DNA of 64,000 bases from Paenibacillus tyrphae (GCF_027925525.1 NZ_BSDJ01000005.1:124001-188000), one strand, 5' to 3'. Positions 34,901 through 41,965 are shown, counted from the first letter of the stretch. Program-made: numbers and translations. Notes: a model not told the origin generated them from the letters alone.

Positions 34901-35279
34901 AGGGGCGACCGGGTACCGGATTTACCGAGACGGCAGCGTCGCAGGCTCGGTTTACGGCAGCGTCTATTCCTATGACGTTGCGGGATTGCAGCCGGACACG
35001 ACATATACGTTTACCGTCGAAGCTGTGGACGCGGCAGGCAACGTCAGCCAAAATAATCCGGCGACAACGGTGAAGACGGAAGCGGCTCAAGGAACGACGG
35101 AGGCTGTCCGCTTGCAGGCCCTGCCCGGCACTGGACTTGGAAGTGCGTACGGATCGGGCGGCGGACGTGTGCGCTTTTCTGGCAAAGATGCAATACGATC
35201 CTACCAAATTCAAGCTGCTGCAAGCTTCGCTGCACCCGGAATTCGGCACGGAGGGAAGCACCGCAGTGAGAGGTTATAA
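31971..35279 (+). CDS. Truncated beta-helix / multi-FN3 paralogue (paralogue 4), frameshifted in cohesin
   Basis: It starts at GTG 31971 after the repeated leader and has the same layout as paralogue 3: signal peptide, beta-helix, FN3-FN3-Ig-FN3-FN3-Ig-FN3. At 35129/35130, just inside the cohesin, 20 bases present in the other copies are missing (a two-base GC repeat flanks the gap). The frame shifts and reads about 50 unrelated residues to a stop at 35279. The cohesin reading frame itself meets TAA at 35299-35301, inside a terminator hairpin. No dockerin remains. The product would be about 1100 residues, secreted, without the assembly modules. Confidence 0.82.
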   Translation: MKKQSISALFLLLLALIAWTSPGLAEELQPPQATSGTGTQITGDISQDTVWTKAGSPYIVTTTVFIYEIATLSIEPGVVVKFRNETGLRVGGNLLVNGTQSEPVLFGPEIPQSVPSWKGLNFQYIDTNTVRIKHVEITGATSGIDAGDYPNVNRNPAIIDHVRFANNQTALNGDIKVFNIASSVFENNGTAIRGSRVFVHDSLIRNNGEGVTDLGDSEVRKEMDNLVVKSRLEGNRSYGLKGAGAIYNSTITGSTYGAYVDRVYNGMFGRISIYLYDTKVSGNQIGLLSTTGGLENTVRFKRGELSDNAVGFDGPIPVTESTIARNVWNGEINTYHGSDAIPLQNNYWGTTDEQEVASKLKLGSNVRVNYVPLAAVPFEAPVDVPVWPANSELKFEGEGISRKITLKWPRAGQYYLLYRNGELLTPVRTNNSIYNYPESFTDTMLSLGQKYEYKVFAVSRSGNVSETALTATFSDNTFPAAAWPAGSRLEAKDWGEDSVYLTWTPAENAKEYRVYKDGNLLGTELGDRYTCYVGKLTPGTTYTFKVEAGNEIGKWTTSGPQLTITKDIGDQEPPNISGVQPADNAVIYTANPVISAIVTDRGVGVRSGTAVFLDEEQLLNIKQNTETGTVSTLVFGLSSGRHTLRIMAQDLLGNKAESITSFTVVLTPDGPVWPEGSTLSAPKVTSSALTLSWPPAQGATGYRIYQDGSVVGSVYGEVYSYTVTGLQPQTWYTLSVEALDGAGRISQKILKKNVRTEIPIELWPPDSRVEAQEWGKDSVILSWTPAKNVKQYQLYQNGRSIGSMFSNQTKKEVKDLIPGTTYTFKVEASIDLGSWTSGGPELTVTKGNGDQEPPIISNVRPVDQAVVHTPDPVISAVITDSGIGLARITVIVDGKFPPLDRIYNEETRTMTATVHGLSNGRHTLRIVADDKVDNSAESITSFIVAPAPSGPVWPEGSTLSASNVTSSSLTLNWTSPQGATGYRIYRDGSVAGSVYGSVYSYDVAGLQPDTTYTFTVEAVDAAGNVSQNNPATTVKTEAAQGTTEAVRLQALPGTGLGSAYGSGGGRVRFSGKDAIRSYQIQAAASFAAPGIRHGGKHRSERL

Positions 35280-35289
35280 CGCGCCTGCG

Positions 35290-35320
35290 CCGGAACGGTA
35301 ACGTTCCGGTTTCTTTTTTT
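35290..35320 (+). terminator. Terminator ending the scaffold cluster
   Basis: CCGGAACG and CGTTCCGG form a perfect eight-base stem around GTAA, followed by TTTCTTTTTTT. Homology to the other paralogues stops at this point, so it marks the end of the repeated unit. Confidence 0.88.
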
Positions 35321-35436
35321 ACCGGACTACAACACAACAGATTCATCAGCACTCATGACCGGATGCCGTCCGGTGTGAGATTGTGATATAATGATCGGAC
35401 AAACGCCACCATTTGGAAGTGAGTGAAGCGCAAAGC

Positions 35437-36144
35437 ATGAATGTGCGGGAGCAGTTCGGAAATATCGATATTTATTTGTTTGACCAACTGCTGAAAGGGA
35501 GGATCGCTCCCGGGATGCGGTTGCTCGACGCAGGCTGCGGGAATGGGCGAAATCTGGTCCATTTTCTGCGCGAAGGCTATGACCTGTGGGCCGTGGACCG
35601 GTCGGCCGAAGCGGTGGAAGCGGTCCGTGCTTTGGCTCACGAGCTTGCGCCGCACGGAGAGCGCATCCCTCCTGAGGAACGTTTCCGTATGGAGCCGGTG
35701 GAGAAAATGAGCTTCGCCAACGATACGTTTGACGTCGTCATTTCTTGTGCGGTGCTGCATTTTGCCGAAAGCGAAACTCATTTTCAGCAGATGGTATCGG
35801 AGCTTTGGCGGGTGCTGAAGCCGGGGGGCCTGTTGTTCGCGCGTCTCGCTTCGGGCGAAGGCCTGGAGAACCGCATCCGTCCGCTTGGCGGCGGCCGGTA
35901 TGTGCTGCCGGACGGCAGCGAGCGGTTTCTGGCCGACTCCGGGCTGCTGGAGCGAACGGCGGAAAAGCATCATGCTTTGCAGGTGGAGCCGCTGAAGACG
36001 GTGAACGTGGAGAACCTGCGGTGCATGACGACCTGGTGCTTGAAAAAGCCGCATATTTTATTTTTCGATCCGATCGAAGAACGGTCGGAAGAACGATTGC
36101 CGGAGGGGATCGGCGAAACGGACGAAACAGAAACGGGAGGATGA
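35437..36144 (+). CDS. Class I SAM-dependent methyltransferase
   Basis: A 235-residue methyltransferase. Motif I is MRLLDAGCGNGRN, followed by the acidic residue in DLWAVDRS, motif IV in NDTFDVVISCAVLHF and the post-motif region VLKPGGLLFARLAS. The substrate is unknown; the fold resembles the UbiE/Methyltransf_11 group. I take ATG 35437 as the start, but TTG 35413 or GTG 35419 are possible because the ribosome site (GGAAGTGAG) is weak. The stop is eight bases before the nitrilase-family gene, so these two and the GNAT gene form an operon. Confidence 0.85.
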   Translation: MNVREQFGNIDIYLFDQLLKGRIAPGMRLLDAGCGNGRNLVHFLREGYDLWAVDRSAEAVEAVRALAHELAPHGERIPPEERFRMEPVEKMSFANDTFDVVISCAVLHFAESETHFQQMVSELWRVLKPGGLLFARLASGEGLENRIRPLGGGRYVLPDGSERFLADSGLLERTAEKHHALQVEPLKTVNVENLRCMTTWCLKKPHILFFDPIEERSEERLPEGIGETDETETGG

Positions 36145-36151
36145 CATTTAG

Positions 36152-37015
36152 ATGAAGCTGAGAGTTTCGGCGGTACAATACCATTTGCATACGATTGGCA
36201 GCTTTGAACAATTTGCTGCGCAGGTGACGAGTTACGTCAGGACGGCGAAGGAGTTCGAATCGGACTTCGTGCTGTTCCCGGAGCTGTTCACGACCCAGCT
36301 CATGTCCATAGGCCGGGGGGACGGGAGCGGCGAAGCGCTCAAGATCGGGGAGCTGCCGCAATATACGCGGCAGTACAAGGAGCTGTTCCAGGGCCTGGCC
36401 CGCGAAACGGGCATGCACCTGATCGGAGGAACGCATATTATTGAAGAAAACGGCCAGTTGTACAATACGGCGTTTTTGTTCTATCCGGACGGCCGGGTCG
36501 CTGAACAGCGCAAGCTGCACATTACCCCGTGGGAAGTCAAAGGATGGAACATGGCGGCGGGTGATTCGCTGCAGGTGTTCGATACGGATAAAGGACGGAT
36601 CGCGATCCTCGTTTGCTATGATATGGAGTTTCCGGAGATCGTCCGGATGGCCCGGGCGCGCGGGGCGGACGTTATTTTCTGCCCGTCGTGCACGGATGAC
36701 CGGCACGCCTTCCACCGGGTACGCTATACGTGCCATGCCCGGACGATCGAGAACCAAATTTATGTCGTGGCGACTGGTACGGTCGGGTCGCTGCCGACGG
36801 TCGATTTTATGCGGGGCAATTTCGGGCAGGCTGCGATCATTACGCCGAACGATGTGCCTTTCCCGCCAGGCGGCTTGATGACGGCTGGGGAGATCAACGA
36901 CGATATGATCATTACCGGGGATTTGGATCTTGCGCTGCTGTACGAGGTGCGGGAAAAGGGCTCCGTTACGACCTGGAGAGACCGGCGTACCGATCTGTAT
37001 CCGGATTGGAAGTAA
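36152..37015 (+). CDS. Carbon-nitrogen hydrolase (nitrilase superfamily)
   Basis: A 287-residue amidase-type hydrolase. The catalytic Glu-Lys-Cys triad is E44 (FPELF), K121 (RKLHITPWE) and C155 (LVCYDMEFPE). It likely cleaves an amide or carbamoyl bond. In related Firmicutes and Proteobacteria the same hydrolase is often fused to a GNAT domain; here the GNAT is a separate gene 13 bases downstream. GGGAGG lies upstream. The substrate is unassigned. Confidence 0.9.
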   Translation: MKLRVSAVQYHLHTIGSFEQFAAQVTSYVRTAKEFESDFVLFPELFTTQLMSIGRGDGSGEALKIGELPQYTRQYKELFQGLARETGMHLIGGTHIIEENGQLYNTAFLFYPDGRVAEQRKLHITPWEVKGWNMAAGDSLQVFDTDKGRIAILVCYDMEFPEIVRMARARGADVIFCPSCTDDRHAFHRVRYTCHARTIENQIYVVATGTVGSLPTVDFMRGNFGQAAIITPNDVPFPPGGLMTAGEINDDMIITGDLDLALLYEVREKGSVTTWRDRRTDLYPDWK

Positions 37016-37028
37016 GGGAGGAACGGCT

Positions 37029-37712
37029 GTGGGCTCGTACCGGAAAGATATGTACGTATTCGACGGAGACCGTCCCGTTAAGGCGACGATCCGCTCTTAC
37101 ACCGAACGGGACTTCGCCGGCTTGATTCGGATTCAGCAGGAAAGCTTTCCGCCGCCGTTTCCTTCGGAGCTGTGGTGGAATGAGGAGCAGCTCAGGAATC
37201 ACGTCGAACGGTTTCCCGAAGGCGCGCTCTGTGTGGAGATCGGCGGCGAACTGGCCGCATCGGTGACAGGCCTGCGGGTCGATTTCGATCCCGCGCATGC
37301 CGATCACACATGGGAGGAGATTACCGACGGAGGGTATATCCGAAACCATAACCCGTCCGGCAGCACGCTGTATATCGTGGACATATGCGCGCGTCCGGCT
37401 TACCGGAAGCTCGGCCTTGGCAAATGGCTGATGCTGTCCATGTACGAGGTGGTCGTCGAGCTGAAGCTGGAGCGGCTGCTCGGCGGCGGCCGGCTGCCCG
37501 GGTATCACCGGGTAGCCGACGAGATGACTGCCGAAGACTACGTGCGCAGCGTTTTGGAAGGGGAACGGAAAGATCCGGTGATGACGTTTCTGCTGCGGTG
37601 CGGCCGAACGCCGGTGAAATTGGTTTCCAATTATTTGGAAGATGAAGAATCCTTGAATTACGCGATGCTGATGGAATGGCGCAATCCGTTTCTCAGCGCG
37701 AAGCGGGGATAG
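37029..37712 (+). CDS. GNAT-family N-acetyltransferase
   Basis: A 227-residue acetyltransferase. The acetyl-CoA binding motif is VDICARPAYRKLGLGKWLMLSMYE, after the strand STLYIVDI. A tail of about 60 residues (EDYVRSVLEGERKDPVMTFLLRCG) is like that of the GNAT half of hydrolase fusions. The GTG at 37029 is preferred because GGGAGG is seven bases upstream. It lies directly behind the carbon-nitrogen hydrolase gene, so the two probably work on the same amine or amide. Confidence 0.85.
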   Translation: MGSYRKDMYVFDGDRPVKATIRSYTERDFAGLIRIQQESFPPPFPSELWWNEEQLRNHVERFPEGALCVEIGGELAASVTGLRVDFDPAHADHTWEEITDGGYIRNHNPSGSTLYIVDICARPAYRKLGLGKWLMLSMYEVVVELKLERLLGGGRLPGYHRVADEMTAEDYVRSVLEGERKDPVMTFLLRCGRTPVKLVSNYLEDEESLNYAMLMEWRNPFLSAKRG

Positions 37713-37716
37713 GCGT

Positions 37717-37752
37717 ACGGACGGGGTACGTGCTTCGCAAACGCCCGTCTGT
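37717..37752. terminator. Possible terminator between convergent genes
   Basis: ACGGACGGG and CCCGTCTGT can pair with one wobble around an 18-base loop. There is no strong T-run. It occupies the short gap between the GNAT gene and the fusion gene. Confidence 0.35.
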
Positions 37753-37757
37753 TCCGT

Positions 37758-39641
37758 TTAGACCTGCTCTGCCAGTATTTTCGCGGTAACGGCCGGATGC
37801 GAAACCGGGAACTGGTGGCCGTACGAAACGAACCGAGTCCCCGCTTGATTGGGGTACGCTTCGGGTAAAGCATAGGTGCGATCCTTCGTGCCCCAGATGA
37901 CCGTCGTATGGAGCGAGGTCGGAAGAACAGGCATCGTCGGCTTTGCAGGCAGCTTCCGGTAAAGCGAATGCAGCATATCCGCGTTCGCCGCGGCGATACG
38001 CGGGGAAGTCAAGCAGCGGACGACGGTCTCGACGTAACCGTCCGGGATTTCCTCCTCCGCCGCAAAAACGCCTTCCCGCAGCATCGTGTTTCGCATCGCC
38101 CGGACCGACATGAGGCGAAGGGCGGCGGAAGCCGTGCGGCGGGTGCCGCTGAGCGCGCGGCGCAATGCTCCAACATCGGGGCGGTGCAGAACGGGCTGAA
38201 GCAGCGCTAGCGTGCTGAGCTTCCCTCCCGCGGGCCCGTTGGCCGTTTCGAGGGCGATTCGCGCGCCGAAGGAGTGCCCGACCAAGCGGACCGGAACGGG
38301 AGAGTCCGCAATCGCTTCGCTTACCGCTTTCGCGTAGCTTTCCAGACTGTGGCGGCCCTCCCGCAGCAAGGGCGAACGGCCGAAGCCCGGCAAGTCGAGC
38401 AGCCACACCGGGTTTCCAGTACTGGCATGAAGATGCTCGGCGAGCGGTACGAAGTCGTCGGCGCCGCTCAGCAGCCCGTGCACGATAACCCAAGGCTCAC
38501 CGAGACCTTCCCGCACAAGCGCGGCAAGGTCTCCTTTGCGTTCGCGGGACCAATGCGCAGGCTCCGACGCGCCTGGATGTGTAAGCCGGTAATCCAGATC
38601 GGCCACGACCATCGGCAGCAGCTCCATAACCTCCAGCGGTTTCGCTCCCATCCGTCCGATAAGCTTCTCCGTCGTTTTCGTATCGAACGACCGCTCCGTG
38701 ATAAATGCAAGCGATTCGGCGGGAATGCCGGTCAGACGGCCGAGTCCGGTCTTCATGACACCGCGGAGCAGGGAAACCGGCAGCGCTCCCCGGGGAGCGG
38801 GGACGGCAAGCTCCCGGGCGATGAGATCGAGCAACTCCTTCATATTCGGGCCGGCTTCCTTGCGCCCCAGCATGTTGTAGGTGCCGCCCTCAGGCTTGGC
38901 TTCGCGGGCCAGGTGGACGATTACGCCGGCCAGAGCGTCGTTGGCCACGAGCGGGACCCAATGGGAAGCGCCGCCCGGTACGACCGGCATCAGCCCTTTT
39001 CTAACCGCATGAACGAGGATGCCGAGTCCGCCGGTTTGCTCCGTTGCGCCTGTAGGGCTCGCCCCGACGACGGTGCTCGGATTGACGACCGACAGCGGAT
39101 AACCGTGCCGCAGCGCCTGCTGTCGAATGAGCAAATCGGCCAAAAACTTCATCCGTTCGTAAGGGCCTTCGCCTTTCATAAAATCATCCATGCGGAATAC
39201 GTCTGCATCCGGGTCGACGTTCCCGTCGTGAATCGGGCTCATGTAGCCGACGACATGGATGAAATGGCGAAGCCCGCGCGCTTTATGAACCCGCTCCGCC
39301 AGCTCCGCAAGATGCCGTGAGCCTTCGAGAAACGTCCGCTGTGCCTTGGCGTTATCTAGTGTAATGCTCATCGGGCCTCCCGCATGAATGATGACATCGG
39401 CTTGCATCGCCCGATTGTAGTCGGCGGGATTCAACCCGAGGTTCGGCTCGGATAAATCGCCTTTCAAGAACTGAATCCGCTCCGCGGCATCGCCGCCGCC
39501 GAATCCTTGCTTGCTCAAAGCGGCCGCCGCTTTTTCCGGAGAACGGACCAATAGCAGCAGCCGCTCCTCACCCTGAGCCAACTGCTTCAACACTTGTTTC
39601 CCAATAAATCCGGTGCTGCCCGTAATCAATAATTCCGACAT
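37758..39641 (-). CDS. SDR (thioester-reductase-like) and alpha/beta hydrolase fusion protein
   Basis: A 627-residue two-part enzyme. The N-terminal half (about 1-365) is an extended SDR of the NAD_binding_4 kind: LLITGSTGFIGKQVL, the ADVIIHAGG strand, and a YERMK active site. The C-terminal half (about 380-627) is an alpha/beta hydrolase: IVHGLLSGADDF, nucleophile in LVGHSFGAR, a candidate Asp in VIWGTKDRTY and His in VSYGHQFPVSHP. Both catalytic sites look intact. AAGGAGG precedes the ATG. It has its own promoter region carrying an operator shared with the upstream TetR gene, so it is the likely target of that regulator. The reaction is unknown; lipid or polyketide-type substrates are a guess. 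Confidence 0.85.
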   Translation of the reverse strand: MSELLITGSTGFIGKQVLKQLAQGEERLLLLVRSPEKAAAALSKQGFGGGDAAERIQFLKGDLSEPNLGLNPADYNRAMQADVIIHAGGPMSITLDNAKAQRTFLEGSRHLAELAERVHKARGLRHFIHVVGYMSPIHDGNVDPDADVFRMDDFMKGEGPYERMKFLADLLIRQQALRHGYPLSVVNPSTVVGASPTGATEQTGGLGILVHAVRKGLMPVVPGGASHWVPLVANDALAGVIVHLAREAKPEGGTYNMLGRKEAGPNMKELLDLIARELAVPAPRGALPVSLLRGVMKTGLGRLTGIPAESLAFITERSFDTKTTEKLIGRMGAKPLEVMELLPMVVADLDYRLTHPGASEPAHWSRERKGDLAALVREGLGEPWVIVHGLLSGADDFVPLAEHLHASTGNPVWLLDLPGFGRSPLLREGRHSLESYAKAVSEAIADSPVPVRLVGHSFGARIALETANGPAGGKLSTLALLQPVLHRPDVGALRRALSGTRRTASAALRLMSVRAMRNTMLREGVFAAEEEIPDGYVETVVRCLTSPRIAAANADMLHSLYRKLPAKPTMPVLPTSLHTTVIWGTKDRTYALPEAYPNQAGTRFVSYGHQFPVSHPAVTAKILAEQV

Positions 39642-39668
39642 TGCTGCTCCTCCTTATGATCATATGAC

Positions 39669-39689
39669 TAGTACTGATTAGTTCTAATT
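39669..39689. promoter_or_regulatory. TetR operator, copy upstream of the fusion gene
   Basis: Read on the minus strand, this site shares ATTAGAACTAWWCAGTACTA with the operator at the tetR start (19 of 21 bases). It overlaps a possible promoter (TTAGAA, 17 bases, TATGAT on the minus strand). Confidence 0.65.
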
Positions 39690-39694
39690 GAAGT

Positions 39695-39732
39695 TAAAAA
39701 AAGATGCTTCCGCTAGCGGGCTAGTGAAGCAT
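39695..39732 (-). terminator. Terminator of the tetR gene
   Basis: On the minus strand ATGCTTC and GAAGCAT form a stem, with an inner CTAG/CTAG pair, followed by CTTTTTTT. It starts within a few bases of the tetR stop, so tetR and the fusion gene are separate transcripts. Confidence 0.7.
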
Positions 39733-40317
39733 TTGGCAAAAGCTGCGTACCGTCGTTTCCATGACAGACAAATCTTTTGTCGTCTCGGACAGTACGAGTG
39801 CGCCTTCCAAACAAGCGATAAACAGCAGGGCGGCCTGCTCGGGATCGAGCTGCTGACGAAATTCCCCTTTGGCGGCGCCTTGACGGAACAGCTTGACGAG
39901 CATGGGCCGCAGCTCGGTAAAAAACAGCGCGATCCGCTCTCTCACCGGCACCGCGTTTTCCGGACATTGCAGATAGAGCGTCACGAACGGACAGCCGCCA
40001 TGACCGTTCCGCCGGGCAATTCCTTCGGTTAAACCGTCCAAGAACGTCATGATCCGTTCTTCCACGGACAGCTCGCTCCGGCTTAGCAGGGCGAATAAAG
40101 AACGCTCGTAGGACTCGGCCCAATAATTGACGACGGCGAGAAGCAATTCCTCCTTGCTTTTAAAATGGTAGTAAATATTCGACTTGGATACTTGGCTCTC
40201 CCGCATAACGTCGTCCATGCTCGTATACGAGTAGCCGCGCATAAGAAACAGACCGGCGGCCGTTTCAATCACATGCTGGCGGTTGAACGGCGGGGAAGTG
40301 GTTTTGTTCTTATTCAT
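39721..40317 (-). CDS. TetR-family regulator of the fusion gene
   Basis: A 198-residue repressor. The N-terminal helix-turn-helix is TSMDDVMRESQVSKSNIYYHFKSKEELL. The C-terminal ligand domain has a GGCPF segment typical of the AcrR/TetR_C group. There is no ribosome site before the ATG. The -10 box lies seven bases upstream of the start, which implies a leaderless mRNA. The same operator covers its promoter and that of the downstream fusion gene, so it should repress both. Confidence 0.88.
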   Translation of the reverse strand: MNKNKTTSPPFNRQHVIETAAGLFLMRGYSYTSMDDVMRESQVSKSNIYYHFKSKEELLLAVVNYWAESYERSLFALLSRSELSVEERIMTFLDGLTEGIARRNGHGGCPFVTLYLQCPENAVPVRERIALFFTELRPMLVKLFRQGAAKGEFRQQLDPEQAALLFIACLEGALVLSETTKDLSVMETTVRSFCQMLH

Positions 40318-40338
40318 AATTAGAACTATACAGTACTA
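40318..40338. promoter_or_regulatory. TetR operator at the tetR promoter
   Basis: ATTAGAACTAWWCAGTACTA lies across the -10 and spacer of the tetR promoter. Its half sites, TAGAACTA and CAGTACTA, are imperfectly symmetric. Its partner is at 39669-39689. Confidence 0.65.
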
Positions 40339-40353
40339 TTGATTTGGAGTCAA
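40325..40353 (-). promoter_or_regulatory. tetR promoter giving a leaderless transcript
   Basis: Minus strand: TTGACT (plus 40348-40353), a 17-base spacer, TATAGT (plus 40325-40330). Only seven bases separate the -10 from the A of the ATG at 40317, so transcription would begin at or next to the start codon. Confidence 0.6.
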
Positions 40354-40454
40354 GTCGCTTCCTAAAGCTGCCCTTGTTCCGGACGTTTATGGTCTCCGAT
40401 TTTGGTAAACAATGGTCTAATGTAGCTTGCGGAACGTTAAGGAGGGAGCAATCT

Positions 40455-41078
40455 TTGGGAACGCGATGGAAAACTGCGGCAATTTCCGCTGTATCGCTGC
40501 TTGTGCTGAGCGGCTGTCAGCAAGACCTGCGGGCTTGGTTCGGACAAACAGAGAAGCCACCGCAGCACCGGCATGAGCCTAAGCAGACGGAAGACAGCGC
40601 TGCCGTGATGGCGAATGAAGCGAAGGAAGCCGTTCATGTGGACATTCTGGGCAAGCAGGGAACGGCGATTGGAAAGGCCAAGCTGACACCGGCCGGCCCT
40701 GGAGGCGGCGTGCGGATCGAACTGGAAGCGGCTTCGTTGCCGCCGGGGCCACACGGCTTTCACGTGCATGAGACCGGCAAATGCGAGGCGCCGGAATTTA
40801 CTTCGGCTGGGGCGCACTTCAATCCCGAGGCCCGGAAGCACGGCTTGAACAATCCGGAAGGGCCTCATACCGGCGACCTTCCGAATCTCGAAGCGGATCA
40901 GCAAGGCAAGGTTAAGGCGGACTTTGTGGCCAAGCAGCTGACGCTGGAGGCAGGGAAGCCGAACTCGCTGCGCAAGTCCGGCGGCACGGCGTTCGTCATT
41001 CACGAGAAGGCGGACGATTTTAGAACGGACCCCGCCGGCAATGCGGGCGGACGCATCGCCTGCGGCGCGATCTGGTAA
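40455..41078 (+). CDS. sodC: Cu/Zn superoxide dismutase, lipoprotein
   Basis: A 207-residue exported enzyme that dismutes superoxide outside the membrane. The start is TTG 40455, set by GGAGGG eight bases upstream; it gives the signal peptide and lipobox LVLSGC. Metal ligands are visible: the copper histidines in HGFHVHE, the zinc and bridging residues in the HFNPEARKHG and GPHTGDLPNL segments, and a late His in FVIHEKADDF. The disulfide Cys lie in GKCEAPEF and RIACGAIW, and the final GNAGGRIACG motif is present. A His-rich linker (PPQHRHEPKQ) follows the lipid anchor. Confidence 0.93.
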   Translation: MGTRWKTAAISAVSLLVLSGCQQDLRAWFGQTEKPPQHRHEPKQTEDSAAVMANEAKEAVHVDILGKQGTAIGKAKLTPAGPGGGVRIELEAASLPPGPHGFHVHETGKCEAPEFTSAGAHFNPEARKHGLNNPEGPHTGDLPNLEADQQGKVKADFVAKQLTLEAGKPNSLRKSGGTAFVIHEKADDFRTDPAGNAGGRIACGAIW

Positions 41079-41086
41079 CTAAGCGG

Positions 41087-41127
41087 CGAATCGGCGGTTA
41101 TAAATCGTACCGTCGATTCGTTTTTTT
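41087..41127. terminator. Bidirectional terminator
   Basis: CGAATCGGCGG and CCGTCGATTCG pair around a short loop, followed by TTTTTTT. It separates sodC from the convergent DedA gene. Confidence 0.75.
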
Positions 41128-41137
41128 CATTCCTGGT

Positions 41138-41740
41138 TTATCGGGCGCGCTTAAACCACCGAAACAGGAGAAAGCCTACCGCGATGCAGCCCAAGCCGAT
41201 AAAGAACACCTTCAAATTTCGTTCGATCAGCATAAACATTTGCTCCCACTGCTCTCCGAAGACATACCCTACCGCAAAAAACGAAGCGACCCACAGCGTA
41301 GTGCCGGCATATGCATAGATGACAACCTTGCGATAAGGGACGCGAATAATCCCTATAAAATACCCGATGAACTGCCGGACGCCGGGAACGAAAAAGGCGA
41401 TAAGCAGCAGCCTATCTCCGTACTTGTCGTAATACCGGCGCGTTTTCTCCACATGGGACGGCTTTAAGGACAGCCATTTGCCATACCGCTCGATCAGCGG
41501 CATGCCCACCTTGTGCCCTATCCAATAAGTCACTGTCACACCGATGAACGCCCCTGTTAGCGCCGCAGCAAAGGCAGGTAGCCACGAGAGCACGCCTTTA
41601 AACGACAAATAACCGGTATAGGCCAAGGTGCTGTTTCCCGGAGGAATCGGCAGCGCAATAAAATCCAAAGGCAGACCGATCAATAATACGAAATATCCGT
41701 ACTGCTCAAACAACTGCTGGACGACTTGCAACAGGTTCAT
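41138..41740 (-). CDS. DedA-family membrane protein
   Basis: A 200-residue inner-membrane protein with the VTT/SNARE-associated domain. It shows the GLPLDFIALPIPPGNSTLAYTGYLSFKG entry, the acidic and glycine-rich YWIGHKVGMPLIERYGKW segment and the conserved FFVPGVRQFIGYFIGIIRVPYRKVVIYAYAG motif. Some DedA proteins recycle undecaprenyl phosphate or flip lipids; which of these applies here is not known. The start is preceded by an AGAGGTAGAGATG-like site. Confidence 0.9.
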   Translation of the reverse strand: MNLLQVVQQLFEQYGYFVLLIGLPLDFIALPIPPGNSTLAYTGYLSFKGVLSWLPAFAAALTGAFIGVTVTYWIGHKVGMPLIERYGKWLSLKPSHVEKTRRYYDKYGDRLLLIAFFVPGVRQFIGYFIGIIRVPYRKVVIYAYAGTTLWVASFFAVGYVFGEQWEQMFMLIERNLKVFFIGLGCIAVGFLLFRWFKRAR

Positions 41741-41965
41741 CTCTACCTCTCCTCATCACTCCATTCCTTTTATCATAGTAGATCTTGCGAGTAAATAAAA
41801 CCCGAAGGATTTCTGAACGAAGTCCTAAATAAATCTGAAGGTTATCTTAAGCTTAGGGCGAGCGGATTCGAACTTTTTGCCTCTATGACGGGGGGCGGCC
41901 TTGTAGTATACTAAAATTCGGCCTTTTTACGGCTTGATTCAGATACGACAGAAGGGACGCTCAAG

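Noticed and set aside
23695..35279. CRISPR-like or satellite repeat array
   Set aside because: The repeats are long, in frame and encode FN3, Ig-like, cohesin and beta-helix modules; there are no short spacers.
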